45,015 bases of DNA from Chryseobacterium sp. YIM B08800 (lineage in GTDB: Bacteria > Bacteroidota > Bacteroidia > Flavobacteriales > Weeksellaceae). Made by a program: the position numbers and the translations under genes. Numbering within the stretch: position 1 is the stretch's first letter; every line of letters begins with the position of its first letter. This document shows, piece after piece, positions 34,292 through 42,931 of the stretch. The stretch is from positions 1-45,015 of the forward strand of contig NZ_JAPDKN010000008.1 in assembly GCF_026163565.1 (NCBI RefSeq). Reading direction: 5' to 3'. The notes under the pieces are model-generated. The model saw only the letters and a list, made by a program, of their open reading frames with translations. It ran no database searches and had not been told where the DNA came from.

Positions 34292-34597
34292 ATGTATAAA
34301 TTCACTATCTTATTTTCTTTGCTGACGGTTCCGTTGGTTGCATTTGTTCTATTTTTTGGCGGCGGCGGTCACGGAACCTATATTCCTTTTCTTGTGCTTT
34401 TTCCTTTAGGATTAATTGGAACTTTTGTATCCGACAATATAAAATTTTTGTTTTTTGTTCTTGGATTGTTTCAATTTCCAGTCTACGGTTTTTTAATGGA
34501 TAAATTTAAAAGTAAGAAAGCATTTCTGTTTATTTTTTTATTTCATATTTCTGCCATACTTATTATTTTCCTCTTTAAGAAGAATGAATTTTTTTAG
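34292..34597 (+). CDS. Small membrane protein, unrecognised
   Basis: A 101-residue protein with three hydrophobic segments (about 1-20, 27-65 and 74-95) and a glycine-rich turn GGGGHG near 23-28. It lies 8 nt after the AAA ATPase stop and is likely cotranscribed. I do not recognise a family. Confidence 0.65.
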   Translation: MYKFTILFSLLTVPLVAFVLFFGGGGHGTYIPFLVLFPLGLIGTFVSDNIKFLFFVLGLFQFPVYGFLMDKFKSKKAFLFIFLFHISAILIIFLFKKNEFF

Positions 34598-34898
34598 TAA
34601 AATCTTCACTATTTTCTTTTTAAATATATTCTTTTTTTATGTTATAAATTATTCATAGTGTTTGTGTAATTGATGAGATTATTGTTTTTATTCTGAGTGT
34701 TTATTGTTGAGAATATTTAAAATTATTTCAAATGTTAGTTTTTAAGCAATTCTACAAGCGGTGAGTATGTGTTGAGTATGTACTTTCAGAGCATAGAGTA
34801 GCACTTTTCAGAGGTCATCTAATATATTTGTTGAGGTTTTGTTCTAAGGTAAAACTTAGATCTATTTAAAAAGCTAATCAACATTCAATATAAAAACT
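34598..34898. other. Gene-free 301-nt spacer with one promoter box
   Basis: No credible ORF or hairpin is seen. The only recognisable signal is a -7 box TATATTTG at 34823-34830, about 68 nt before the following T9SS cargo gene. The left half is strongly T-rich. Confidence 0.5.
34823..34830 (+). promoter_or_regulatory. -7 box of the T9SS cargo gene
   Basis: TATATTTG fits TAnnTTTG. The leader would be about 60 nt. No clear -33 TTTG. Confidence 0.45.
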
Positions 34899-35858
34899 AT
34901 GAAAAGAAAATTACTTTCTCTTGGTGTAATTTTAACTTTGGCTCAGTTAAATGCGCAGACTTATCAAACATTAGCGGTTTCAGGATTTAACGCAGATGTT
35001 ATTGCAAATGGAGTAGGAGATGCTTCAGCTTCTACGACAATGAGTTTAGATAAAGACACGGATAATTTCGCATATATGTCAAGAGACTTTAAAGCGACAT
35101 CTTCATCTACGGCTTTAACTTATGGTTTACCAGAAACAGGATTAATTACTTCTGCCGTTTCAGCAACTTTAGGTTTGACTTTTCAACTGGCTTCTTATTC
35201 TGGAAATAATTCTTTAAGACTTCCAAATGCAAACGACACAGGGACTCTTACTTTGGCAACACCAACAGCGGCAAATAATGTATATGTTCTTGCGGTAAGC
35301 GGAAGTGGATCTTCTACGGGAGATATTACGGTAAATTTCCAAGATGGAACATCACAAGCTTTTACGAGTACAAGTTTCCAAGATTGGTATGGCGGTACAA
35401 ATGCCGCAATTCAGGGGATTGGTAGAATCCACAGAGGAACTAATGCTTTAGACGCTGCGGGAGGAACAAACCCAAGAATTTATCAGATTGCATTAGCAAT
35501 AAGTGCTGGAAATCAAAGTAAACCAATTACTTCTATTACCGTTAAAAAAACTTCTACGGCAGTTACAGTTATTAATGTATTTGGAGTTTCCGCTCAGGTT
35601 AATAATTTATCTGTTTCAGATCTGAAAAAAGCGAGAGAAAAATCGGTTTATCCGAATCCTTTTTCAAATGAATTGAATTTGGCTGATGTTTCAGATATGG
35701 TTTCAATCGATATTTTAGATTTTGCAGGAAAAACGATTAAAGCTAATATTCAGCCTCAATCAAAATTAGATCTTTCATTCTTAGATAAAGGAAATTATAT
35801 CCTTGTTTTAAAAAACAAAAACGGAACATTAACTTCTCAAAAAGTAGTTAAGAAATAA
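34899..35858 (+). CDS. Secreted protein with T9SS type A sorting domain
   Basis: A 319-residue exported protein. A signal peptide (LLSLGVILTLAQLNAQ) leads to a Ser/Thr/Gly-rich beta domain of about 210 residues that I do not recognise. The last 75 residues form a T9SS C-terminal domain (TIGR04183 type): VYPNPFSNELNL, then SIDILDFAGKTI, then LDKGNYILVLKNKNG and a final KVVKK. It should be carried across the outer membrane by the type IX system and released or anchored. No adhesin or enzyme motif is apparent. The gene is monocistronic with its own terminator. Confidence 0.85.
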   Translation: MKRKLLSLGVILTLAQLNAQTYQTLAVSGFNADVIANGVGDASASTTMSLDKDTDNFAYMSRDFKATSSSTALTYGLPETGLITSAVSATLGLTFQLASYSGNNSLRLPNANDTGTLTLATPTAANNVYVLAVSGSGSSTGDITVNFQDGTSQAFTSTSFQDWYGGTNAAIQGIGRIHRGTNALDAAGGTNPRIYQIALAISAGNQSKPITSITVKKTSTAVTVINVFGVSAQVNNLSVSDLKKAREKSVYPNPFSNELNLADVSDMVSIDILDFAGKTIKANIQPQSKLDLSFLDKGNYILVLKNKNGTLTSQKVVKK

Positions 35859-35917
35859 GATAGAGTTTTTTTCACTTTGATTATTATATAATTTACAAAA
35901 ACAATCATTGTGCAATA

Positions 35918-35949
35918 AGCCGGTTTTAATTAATCGGCTTGTTTTTTTA
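35918..35949 (+). terminator. Terminator of the T9SS cargo gene
   Basis: A 9-bp stem (AAGCCGGTT with AATCGGCTT, one G-U pair) and loop TTAATT is followed by TGTTTTTTT. Confidence 0.8.
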
Positions 35950-36077
35950 ATATGCCTGTCTTCTTTGAGATTTGAATAAATATCAGGTTACATTTATAAA
36001 AAATCGCTGATTTAAAATTTATTTCGGTCAATTACTATTACTTATCACACATTGCTAATAACTCATGATTTTATCCG

Positions 36078-36085
36078 TAAATTTG
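36078..36085 (+). promoter_or_regulatory. -7 box of prfB
   Basis: TAAATTTG followed by C lies 19 nt before the TTG start of prfB. A TTG at 36052-36054 is 23 nt upstream and may be the -33 element. Its position supports the TTG start. Confidence 0.5.
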
Positions 36086-36104
36086 CTTTTCAAATTTTTT
36101 AGCT

Positions 36105-37217
36105 TTGATTAATAACGACCAGATAAAAGAAGTTCAATCTAGAATTGAAGACCTTCATAAATATCTTCAGATTGATAAAAAGAAGATAGAGATTTCTAAT
36201 GATGACGAAAAAACGGCAGCTCCGGAATTTTGGGATAACCCCAAAACTGCTGAGGTTTTTCTAAAGCAGCTTCGTTCCAAAAAAAAATGGGTAGAAGAAT
36301 ATGAAGAAATCAATACTCAGTTTGAGGATCTTCAGGTTTTACTTGAGTTTGCAAAAGAAGACCCCGATTCTGAAAAAGAATTGGATGAATCTTTCCCTCA
36401 ATTATTAGAGAAAATAGAAAATCTGGAGTTTAAAAATATGCTTTCTAACGAAGGTGATGAGCTTTCTGCTGTTCTTCAAATCACTGCAGGAGCAGGTGGA
36501 ACAGAAAGTTGCGACTGGGCTGCAATGTTGATGAGGATGTATAATATGTGGGCGGAAAAACAGGGCTATAAAATAAAAGAACTAAACTTTCAGGAAGGCG
36601 AAGTTGCTGGTGTGAAAACTGTAACCCTGGAAATCGACGGCGAATATGCTTTTGGTTATCTTAAGGGTGAAAATGGCGTTCACAGGCTGGTAAGAATTTC
36701 TCCTTTTGATTCTAATGCAAAACGTCATACAAGTTTTGTTTCAGTGTATGTTTATCCTTTGGTGGATGATACGATTGAAATCAATATCAATCCTGCCGAT
36801 ATTTCATTTGAAACGATGCGAAGTTCAGGAGCGGGTGGACAAAACGTAAACAAAGTAGAAACCGCGGTTCGTCTTCGTCACGCACCTACAGGAATTATCA
36901 TTGAAAACTCAGAATCTCGTTCTCAGCTTCAGAATAAAGAAAAAGCAATGCAGCTTTTGAAATCCAGATTATATGAAATGGAATTGGAAGAACGTCTGAA
37001 AGCACGAAACGAAATTGAAGCCAATAAAATGAAGATCGAGTGGGGAAGCCAGATCCGAAATTATGTGATGCACCCTTACAAACTGGTGAAAGATGTACGT
37101 TCCGGTCATGAGACTTCAGATGTTGATGCTGTGATGAACGGAAATCTTACACCATTCCTAAAAGCGTTTCTGATGGCTGATGGAACGGCGGTTTCAGACG
37201 ATGATCTAGACCTATAA
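36105..37217 (+). CDS. prfB: Peptide chain release factor 2
   Basis: A 370-residue class I release factor that recognises UGA and UAA and triggers peptide release. GAGGQNVNK near 247-255 includes the GGQ motif. The stop-recognition region is near residues 195-215. The frame is continuous: at the position where many RF2 genes have an in-frame TGA after a leucine codon, this gene reads KYLQID with no stop, so there is no programmed frameshift here. No ATG is available; TTG at 36105, 19 nt after a -7 box, is the likely start. Followed by dedA after about 90 nt. Confidence 0.93.
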   Translation: MINNDQIKEVQSRIEDLHKYLQIDKKKIEISNDDEKTAAPEFWDNPKTAEVFLKQLRSKKKWVEEYEEINTQFEDLQVLLEFAKEDPDSEKELDESFPQLLEKIENLEFKNMLSNEGDELSAVLQITAGAGGTESCDWAAMLMRMYNMWAEKQGYKIKELNFQEGEVAGVKTVTLEIDGEYAFGYLKGENGVHRLVRISPFDSNAKRHTSFVSVYVYPLVDDTIEININPADISFETMRSSGAGGQNVNKVETAVRLRHAPTGIIIENSESRSQLQNKEKAMQLLKSRLYEMELEERLKARNEIEANKMKIEWGSQIRNYVMHPYKLVKDVRSGHETSDVDAVMNGNLTPFLKAFLMADGTAVSDDDLDL

Positions 37218-37280
37218 AAAATCATGTTTACATTTTTGTTAAAATATGCTAATATATTTTCAGCATAATTTTATTAAGCT

Positions 37281-37288
37281 TATTTTTG
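37281..37288 (+). promoter_or_regulatory. -7 box of the DedA gene
   Basis: TATTTTTG fits TAnnTTTG and lies 16 nt before the ATG. -33 not clear. Confidence 0.4.
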
Positions 37289-37304
37289 TTCATCATCATT
37301 ATAT

Positions 37305-38021
37305 ATGGAAGAATTCAATAGTTGGAGAGATTTATTAAACCCTGAGTTTTATATCAACATGGGTGGTTTTTGGGTAATTTTGTTTATCATATTTGCCGAG
37401 ACAGGGTTATTTGTAGGGTTTTTCCTTCCGGGAGATTCACTGCTTTTTGTTTCCGGAATTTATGCGGTAGACATTATTTCTAAAACATTCGGTTCTACAG
37501 GAAGTGACTTTTTAGATACCACTATTTTGGCAAGTGCGGTTGCGTTTGCTGCGATTGTAGGTAATCAGGTAGGGTATTGGTTCGGAAGCAAAACAGGACC
37601 TGCTTTGTACAAGAAAAAAGACACGATGCTTTTCAAGAAAAAATATCTTTATCAGGCACACGATTTTTTTGAAAAAAACGGAGCTTTGGCAATTATTATG
37701 GCAAGATTTTTACCTGTGGTAAGAACTTTTATGCCGATTGTAGCAGGAATTGTGAAGATGGATAAGAAATCTTTCTTCCGCGATAATATTATCGGAGGTG
37801 TTCTTTGGTCTTTCAGTTTAATTTTTGCGGGGCATTATCTGGATAAATTATTCCTTGATCAGTTTGGTATCAACCTGAAAGAAAAACTAGAGTTTATCAT
37901 TATTGTAATTGTTTTAATTACAACCGTTCCTGTAGTTCTTAAATTTATGTTTGGAGCACCAAAAGGAAATCCGAAACTGGAAGATGAAGTTTTGGAAGAT
38001 TTGATTGACAAAGAAAAATAA
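37305..38021 (+). CDS. DedA family membrane protein
   Basis: A 238-residue inner-membrane protein. Motifs are FAETGLFVGFFLPGDSLLFVSG (about 25-46), GNQVGYWFGSKTGPALYKKK, and RFLPVVRTFMPIVAGIVKM, the hallmark of the DedA/SNARE-associated family. Members act as lipid scramblases, for example for undecaprenyl phosphate or phosphatidylethanolamine. About five hydrophobic helices including re-entrant ones. Monocistronic with a clear terminator. Confidence 0.9.
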   Translation: MEEFNSWRDLLNPEFYINMGGFWVILFIIFAETGLFVGFFLPGDSLLFVSGIYAVDIISKTFGSTGSDFLDTTILASAVAFAAIVGNQVGYWFGSKTGPALYKKKDTMLFKKKYLYQAHDFFEKNGALAIIMARFLPVVRTFMPIVAGIVKMDKKSFFRDNIIGGVLWSFSLIFAGHYLDKLFLDQFGINLKEKLEFIIIVIVLITTVPVVLKFMFGAPKGNPKLEDEVLEDLIDKEK

Positions 38022-38043
38022 TCAATTTAAAAATATAGAAATT

Positions 38044-38072
38044 AACCCGCAGCTTTTGCGGGTTATTTTTTT
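38044..38072 (+). terminator. Terminator of the DedA gene
   Basis: Stem AACCCGCA / TGCGGGTT with a 5-nt loop is followed by A and seven T residues. Confidence 0.85.
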
Positions 38073-38091
38073 CGTTATAAAGTTGCTTAAA

Positions 38092-38162
38092 TTTTTCTCT
38101 CGCAGATTAAGCAAATTACGCAGATTTTTTCTGCTAAACCTCCTAAATCTGCGAGAGAAAAA
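38092..38162. repeat. Long perfect inverted repeat between convergent genes
   Basis: A 17-bp arm with core CTCTCGCAGATT (38092-38108) is perfectly inverted at 38146-38162. The 37-nt centre contains a further partial copy (ACGCAGATT, 38118-38126). It forms a cruciform-like unit between dedA and the esterase gene, downstream of the dedA terminator. Confidence 0.75.
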
Positions 38163-38213
38163 GAAATAATAACTGCAAAAGAACAAAAGAAATGATTAAA
38201 AAAGAATTGAATT

Positions 38214-39074
38214 TTAATTTCTAATCCATTCCAAAATATTCGGGTAAATGATGCTGTCTCTTTTTTTCTTGTTGAAAAATCTCGGTGCATGTCCGGTTTT
38301 ATCCATAAAAACCAGTTTATGCGGAATATTCATTTTCGTTAATACAGAATCTAACGCTAAACCTTGTTTCTGATTCACCAGAAAATCCTGATTTCCCTGA
38401 AATAAAAGCGTCGGAACATTTGTTACGTTCGCTACCGGACTTGCCTTTTGAAAATCTTCAGACAAATTTTTACGATTAAATTTAGTCCCCACTACCTTCT
38501 GAATGGTTCCCGAAGTGTATTTTGAGTAAAATGATTTTAAATAATCATGAGAATAAAAATCTGTCGGCCCGCTGAGAGAAATAATCTTCTTGATTTTATC
38601 AGGATTTTGATAACCGTAAAGCAAAGCTAAATGTCCTCCTGCACTTTCTCCCAGAAGAATATAATTGTTCGGTAGAAGTTCTGCTTTTTCTGAAAGCGCA
38701 TTGAATTTTTCAATCACAGAATTAATATCTTCCAGCTGATCTTTGTATGTGAGATGTTTTGAAACCAAGCGATAATTCATATTAATACTCGGGATATTAT
38801 TTTCAAAAAGCATTTTCTGAATTTGAATCATGTGTTCCTTTCTGCCATATTTCCATGCGCCGCCGTGAACAATTAAAATAACGGGAGAATCTTGCGGATA
38901 ATCTGCGGGAAGAAAAACATCCATTTTCTGGCGTTTGTGTTCACCATATTTCAGATTATAGATTTTCTGACTGTCTTTTCCCACCCAAACTCTGAATTTA
39001 GAATTGCATGAATTTAATACAAAACCAATTAATCCTAAAACAAAGAAATGGTAATTGAGAATCAGCTTTTTCAT
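38214..39074 (-). CDS. Alpha/beta hydrolase, esterase-like lipoprotein
   Basis: A 286-residue lipoprotein with signal peptide ending NSC (Cys23). The hydrolase fold is clear: oxyanion motif HGGAW (70-74), nucleophile elbow GESAGG with Ser144, catalytic Asp about 230 (GNQDFLV) and His about 262 (TGHAPRFF). This resembles the BD-FAE / hormone-sensitive lipase group of carboxylesterases (feruloyl or acetyl esterases). It is expected on the envelope, facing periplasm or surface. Natural substrate unknown. Confidence 0.85.
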   Translation of the reverse strand: MKKLILNYHFFVLGLIGFVLNSCNSKFRVWVGKDSQKIYNLKYGEHKRQKMDVFLPADYPQDSPVILIVHGGAWKYGRKEHMIQIQKMLFENNIPSINMNYRLVSKHLTYKDQLEDINSVIEKFNALSEKAELLPNNYILLGESAGGHLALLYGYQNPDKIKKIISLSGPTDFYSHDYLKSFYSKYTSGTIQKVVGTKFNRKNLSEDFQKASPVANVTNVPTLLFQGNQDFLVNQKQGLALDSVLTKMNIPHKLVFMDKTGHAPRFFNKKKRDSIIYPNILEWIRN

Positions 39075-39323
39075 AGAGTAAAGGTAAGGAGAATTTGATT
39101 TTAATGATTATCAATACCTATGATTTTTTAGTATCTGTTTAATTTTTTAACCTAAAATTTAAAGCAATAATTGAGACGGAGACATGACGAAGTTATGGTT
39201 GAGAAATTTCGTAAGGAAAACAACTTCAAAAGCAATAAAATATTCTGACTGTTTAGCTTTTACTATAAATAATTATTCAGACAAATGAGATTTAAAAGTT
39301 CTTTAAAAACCAATTAAAATCTA

Positions 39324-39331
39324 TATTTTTG
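39324..39331 (+). promoter_or_regulatory. -7 box of the DUF808 gene
   Basis: TATTTTTG fits TAnnTTTG, 37 nt before the ATG. The rest of the 294-nt gap (39075-39368) holds no convincing gene; one 34-codon frame at 39184 was not accepted. Confidence 0.45.
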
Positions 39332-39368
39332 TAAGACTTAACATTTATTAAAAAAATATTAAAACACT

Positions 39369-40274
39369 ATGGCGTCTGGTTTTTTTGCGATTTTAGATGA
39401 TATCGCTGCTTTGATGGATGATGTTGCTGTAACAAGTAAAATTGCAACCCAAAAAACAGCAGGTATCTTGGGCGACGATTTGGCGGTAAACGCAGAAAAA
39501 GCAACAGGTTTCCTTTCTTCAAGGGAAATTCCTGTATTGATGAAAATTATGAAAGGCTCATTTATCAATAAACTGATTATTGTTCCTTTTGTTTTCCTTC
39601 TGGAATGGCTGTATTCACCTGCAATTAAAATTATTCTAATTATTGGCGGGTTTTATTTAGCCTATGAAGGGGTAGAAAAAATTGTTGAATTTTTATTTCA
39701 CAGAGACAAAAAAGGACACGAAGTAATCGAAGAATCTGATGATATCGTTGAAGAAGGCGAAGATGCCGAAAAAACTAAAGTGAAATCTGCAATTACAACT
39801 GATTTTATTTTATCTCTTGAGATTGTTATCATCGCATTGGCTGCAGCGAAAGATGGTTATCATGCGCTTAAATCGCAATTTGATCCGTTTCTTGTAGAAA
39901 TTTTTACGGTTTCTATCGTTTCGATTATTGCAACTATTGGGGTTTACGGAATTGTAGCATTAATTGTAAGAATGGACGATGCTGGTTTCAAATTAATTAA
40001 AAAAAGTAATGACAAAGGCTTTTTTGGTAAATTAGGACATTTGCTTGTAAAAGCACTTCCTTGGGTGATAAAAGCTTTAGGAATCATCGGAACTATCGCA
40101 CTAATTTTAGTTGCAGGTGGAATTTTTGATCATAATATTGATTATCTGCATCATGCGTTATCAACCTGGAGCGAAATGCTGAAACAGGTTCTTTTCGGTT
40201 TAGCAGGCGGATTGATTGCCCTGTTTTTAATTACCGGAGGAAAGAAAATTTATACATTAGCAACAAAGAAATAA
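39369..40274 (+). CDS. DUF808 family membrane protein (YedI-like)
   Basis: A 301-residue integral membrane protein. The N-terminus MASGFFAILDDIAALMDDVA and the segment TAGILGDDLAVNAEKATGF are diagnostic of DUF808. About seven hydrophobic helices follow, with an acidic loop near 120-140. E. coli YedI is its orthologue type; a transport role is suspected but unproven. Monocistronic, convergent with the YncE-like gene. Confidence 0.88.
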   Translation: MASGFFAILDDIAALMDDVAVTSKIATQKTAGILGDDLAVNAEKATGFLSSREIPVLMKIMKGSFINKLIIVPFVFLLEWLYSPAIKIILIIGGFYLAYEGVEKIVEFLFHRDKKGHEVIEESDDIVEEGEDAEKTKVKSAITTDFILSLEIVIIALAAAKDGYHALKSQFDPFLVEIFTVSIVSIIATIGVYGIVALIVRMDDAGFKLIKKSNDKGFFGKLGHLLVKALPWVIKALGIIGTIALILVAGGIFDHNIDYLHHALSTWSEMLKQVLFGLAGGLIALFLITGGKKIYTLATKK

Positions 40275-40290
40275 TTGTTAGATCTTAATA

Positions 40291-40327
40291 AAAAAATCCT
40301 GCTTCATTTTTCTGGAGCAGGATTTTT
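40291..40327. terminator. Bidirectional terminator between DUF808 and YncE-like genes
   Basis: Stem core ATCCTGCT / AGCAGGAT (40296-40303 with 40316-40323), extended by A-T pairs on the outside, gives T runs in both directions. Confidence 0.85.
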
Positions 40328-40330
40328 ATT

Positions 40331-41341
40331 TTAATGTATTTCAGCAATTGTTAATCCATCTGGTCTTCCGCCAATATCTAATTTCTGAATCACTTCCATT
40401 GTTTTTAAATCAATTACAGAAACCGAATTATTCGGAGTGCATGAAATAAAAAGTCTGTTTTTTCCTTTATCCATCAACATTGCTGCACCCTGTCCTGAGT
40501 TGATTTTCTTAATCATTTTTCTTGTTTTTGAATCGTAAAAAAGTAATTCTCCGGTTTTTACACTTACAATACATACATATTTTCCGTCGGGTGTAAACTT
40601 CATTCTGTGTAACCCTAAAATAGATGTATTGATTTCTTCAGTTATTTTTCTTTTTTCTAAATCAATAATGATAATTGTTCCATCCGGTCTTACTGTCCAC
40701 AATTCTTTTCCGTCGGTAGAAACATCGAATCCTTCTGCTCCTTTTCCTACAGGGATTAAAGTTTGGATCCAGTCCCATATCGGTTTTGCATTGGGAGGCA
40801 AAACTCCGGTTGGCGGAACTGTTGGCTGCAATAAAACGTGATCAAAAATACTTACAGTTCCAGAATCGATATTGGTTGTATAAAAATGCTCAGAATCGGG
40901 TGTTAAATATATAAGATGAGTTGTATTTTGCCCTGTACCCATCGACCATTCCAAGATATTTTCTTTTAGATCATATCTTCCAACAGCTTTCGAACCTTGC
41001 GCTGTAAACCATAATTTATCATTCTGAAATGCCAAACCATGTGAACCATATAAAGGTCTTGTATCAATATTTTTTAAAGGTTTAAAGGTGATTAGATCAA
41101 TCACGTTGATTTCATGTGAAGTCCCGTTTATTGTATTGGCAACATAAGCAGATTTTCCATCTGTTGAAGTAATGACTTCATGCGGATCATCACCGACATT
41201 AATTTTAGTGATAATTTTTAGGTTGTTGTAATCTAAAACAACCATTTTTTTGTCGGTTTTTGATAAAGCTAAAATGTATTTTTTCTGAGCAGAAACTAAA
41301 CTTGAAATAAAAATTAAAAAGAAAACAGAAAGGTATTTCAT
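40331..41341 (-). CDS. YncE family beta-propeller protein, exported
   Basis: A 336-residue exported protein. The signal peptide is FLIFISSLVSAQ. It consists of repeated blades, seen in VLDYNNLKIITKINVGDDPHEV, FDVSTDGKELWTVRPDG and VIDLKTMEVIQKLDIGGRPDG, typical of YncE/cytochrome-D1-type seven-bladed propellers. No heme or quinone site is obvious. Periplasmic or secreted, possibly ligand-binding. Function unknown. Confidence 0.85.
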   Translation of the reverse strand: MKYLSVFFLIFISSLVSAQKKYILALSKTDKKMVVLDYNNLKIITKINVGDDPHEVITSTDGKSAYVANTINGTSHEINVIDLITFKPLKNIDTRPLYGSHGLAFQNDKLWFTAQGSKAVGRYDLKENILEWSMGTGQNTTHLIYLTPDSEHFYTTNIDSGTVSIFDHVLLQPTVPPTGVLPPNAKPIWDWIQTLIPVGKGAEGFDVSTDGKELWTVRPDGTIIIIDLEKRKITEEINTSILGLHRMKFTPDGKYVCIVSVKTGELLFYDSKTRKMIKKINSGQGAAMLMDKGKNRLFISCTPNNSVSVIDLKTMEVIQKLDIGGRPDGLTIAEIH

Positions 41342-41400
41342 AATTCTAAGAGAATATTAATTATTTAATAGATACAGTTTTCTTTACATGGTTAAATCGA

Positions 41401-41435
41401 TTTGTAATGAATACTGATTTAATTAATTATTTTTG
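41401..41435 (+). promoter_or_regulatory. Promoter of the acyltransferase gene
   Basis: TTTG (41401-41404) and TATTTTTG (41428-41435) are 23 nt apart. The leader would be about 60 nt and includes a 10-codon frame starting at ATG 41444. Confidence 0.45.
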
Positions 41436-41499
41436 CAGAAAATATGGAATTTGATTTATCATCAAATGTGATTTAATCTGATTCGTTTTTCAGAAAATT

Positions 41500-42417
41500 A
41501 TGGGTAGAAATTTATCAATTGATGTTTTAAAAATCATTCTGGCATTTTTTGTCGTGTTTCTGCACATGAATTTTTTGAAAGAAACGTTTCCTTTGTTAAG
41601 CTATATTTTAGTAAACGGACTTTTTAGAATTGCAGTTCCCGTTTTTTTAGTCATTACCGGATTTTATTTCTTCCATATCGATACTGCAAAAAAACTCAGG
41701 AAATGGCTTCTCAGAACATTTCTACTCTATGCAATCTGGATGCTGATTTATATTTCTTATTGGAAAGATAATGATGAAATTTTACTGACAATAGTTTTTG
41801 GATATCACCATTTATGGTATTTGATTGGGACGTGTTTTTCAGGACTGATTCTCTATTTTCTTAAAAACCAGAATTCAAAATTATTGTTTGGTTTGACAAT
41901 TTTTTTATTCCTTTTCGGTTACATGGTTCAGGTTTTAGGAAATTTACATTATTTAAACGCTGAATCAGATTCACTTTTGAATGATTATTTGCTTTACCGA
42001 AATTTTCTTTTTGTATGCTTCCCGTTTTTAACGATTGGCTTTTTGATTAACAAACACCAAATTGATATTTCAAAATACAAAAACTCATTTTTGCTGGTTG
42101 TTTTTTCAATTTTATGTGTAATTGTCGAAGCATTTTTCAATTATAAATACATCAGTAGCGAAAGTACAGATATATTATTTTCTTTGATTTTTGCGAGCCC
42201 GTTGCTGTTTTTGTATTGTCAGAAAATATACATTAAAACTACTTCTAAAATTCTAGCCAGTTTTTCTACAGCGGTATACGTGGTGCATCCGCTAATCATG
42301 AAATCTGATTTTTACAAAGAAATCGAATCTTTCAAAATCCTGATTTTTTTAGCGATTTTAATTCCTATAAGCTTTGCTTTGGTTTACCTTAATAAGAAAT
42401 TGAAATACCTGCTTTAA
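41500..42417 (+). CDS. Acyltransferase family protein (Acyl_transf_3)
   Basis: A 305-residue membrane protein with about 9-10 helices. The N-terminus NLSIDVLKIILAFFVVFLHMNF matches the acyltransferase 3 family (OafA/NodX/WecH-like), with the conserved His in the first helix (about 22). These enzymes O-acetylate or O-acylate surface glycans. YVVHPLIMK near the C-terminus is another family motif. The target is unknown. The gene stands alone and is not next to the glycan cluster at 2.8-7.2 kb. Confidence 0.85.
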   Translation: MGRNLSIDVLKIILAFFVVFLHMNFLKETFPLLSYILVNGLFRIAVPVFLVITGFYFFHIDTAKKLRKWLLRTFLLYAIWMLIYISYWKDNDEILLTIVFGYHHLWYLIGTCFSGLILYFLKNQNSKLLFGLTIFLFLFGYMVQVLGNLHYLNAESDSLLNDYLLYRNFLFVCFPFLTIGFLINKHQIDISKYKNSFLLVVFSILCVIVEAFFNYKYISSESTDILFSLIFASPLLFLYCQKIYIKTTSKILASFSTAVYVVHPLIMKSDFYKEIESFKILIFLAILIPISFALVYLNKKLKYLL

Positions 42418-42439
42418 GCTTATTTAGAGTATTTAAAAT

Positions 42440-42468
42440 AAAAGACAACGAAATAGTATCGTTGTCTT
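42440..42468 (-). terminator. Terminator of the 116-residue hypothetical gene
   Basis: Stem GACAACGA / TCGTTGTC (42444-42451 with 42459-42466), extended by A-T pairs, followed on the minus strand by TTTTATTTTA. It may also slow transcription from the acyltransferase side. Confidence 0.7.
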
Positions 42469-42476
42469 CGTATAAA

Positions 42477-42827
42477 TTAGTTCATTTCGTAATTGATAAT
42501 AACCATTCTCAAAATGAAATGTACGAAATCTTGCTCCGCATCTCTTCTGCTGATGAGTCGGTTTTTATAATCGTAAGATTTAAAAACTTTTATTAATCTC
42601 AGATAGGTTTCAAGCTCTTCATCTTTAATTCTGATTTTTACGTGCCCGTCTTTTCTTTTGATAATCTGATCATCCAGAGTTCTCACCCTGAATAAAACAT
42701 CGCATAATATAGGTTTTACGCCACCATATCTCTCCACAATATTCACTTTGAATGCATCAAAAGTAATGGCATGGAAGATTAATTTTGGTTGGGAATCCGG
42801 TGTGCGAAGTTCAAGCTTGTAGTTCAT
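42477..42827 (-). CDS. Conserved-looking hypothetical protein, 116 residues
   Basis: I do not recognise a family. It is soluble, with alternating charged and hydrophobic residues and a mixed alpha/beta pattern (KLIFHAITFDAFKVNIV, then VKIRIKDEELETYLRLIKVF). Codon use resembles neighbours and it has its own terminator and reasonable start. It lies just downstream of dnaJ on the same strand; no functional link is implied by the sequence. Confidence 0.7.
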   Translation of the reverse strand: MNYKLELRTPDSQPKLIFHAITFDAFKVNIVERYGGVKPILCDVLFRVRTLDDQIIKRKDGHVKIRIKDEELETYLRLIKVFKSYDYKNRLISRRDAEQDFVHFILRMVIINYEMN

Positions 42828-42931
42828 GAGTCTTTTTTTACAATATCCTTTTTAAAGGAATATATCAAATTAAATATTGATGTAAATTTAAAAATAAAAG
42901 AGACTTTAAAAAGCCCCTTTTTAAATTTTTT

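Noticed and set aside
36103..36108. CTTTGA near the prfB start, like the RF2 frameshift site
   Set aside because: A +1 slip here would enter a frame that meets TAA at once and does not join the RF2 frame. No upstream ATG frame leads into it.
39184..39288. 34-codon frame in the spacer before DUF808
   Set aside because: No promoter box at a suitable distance, no recognisable motif and too short to support. It could be a gene remnant but there is no evidence.
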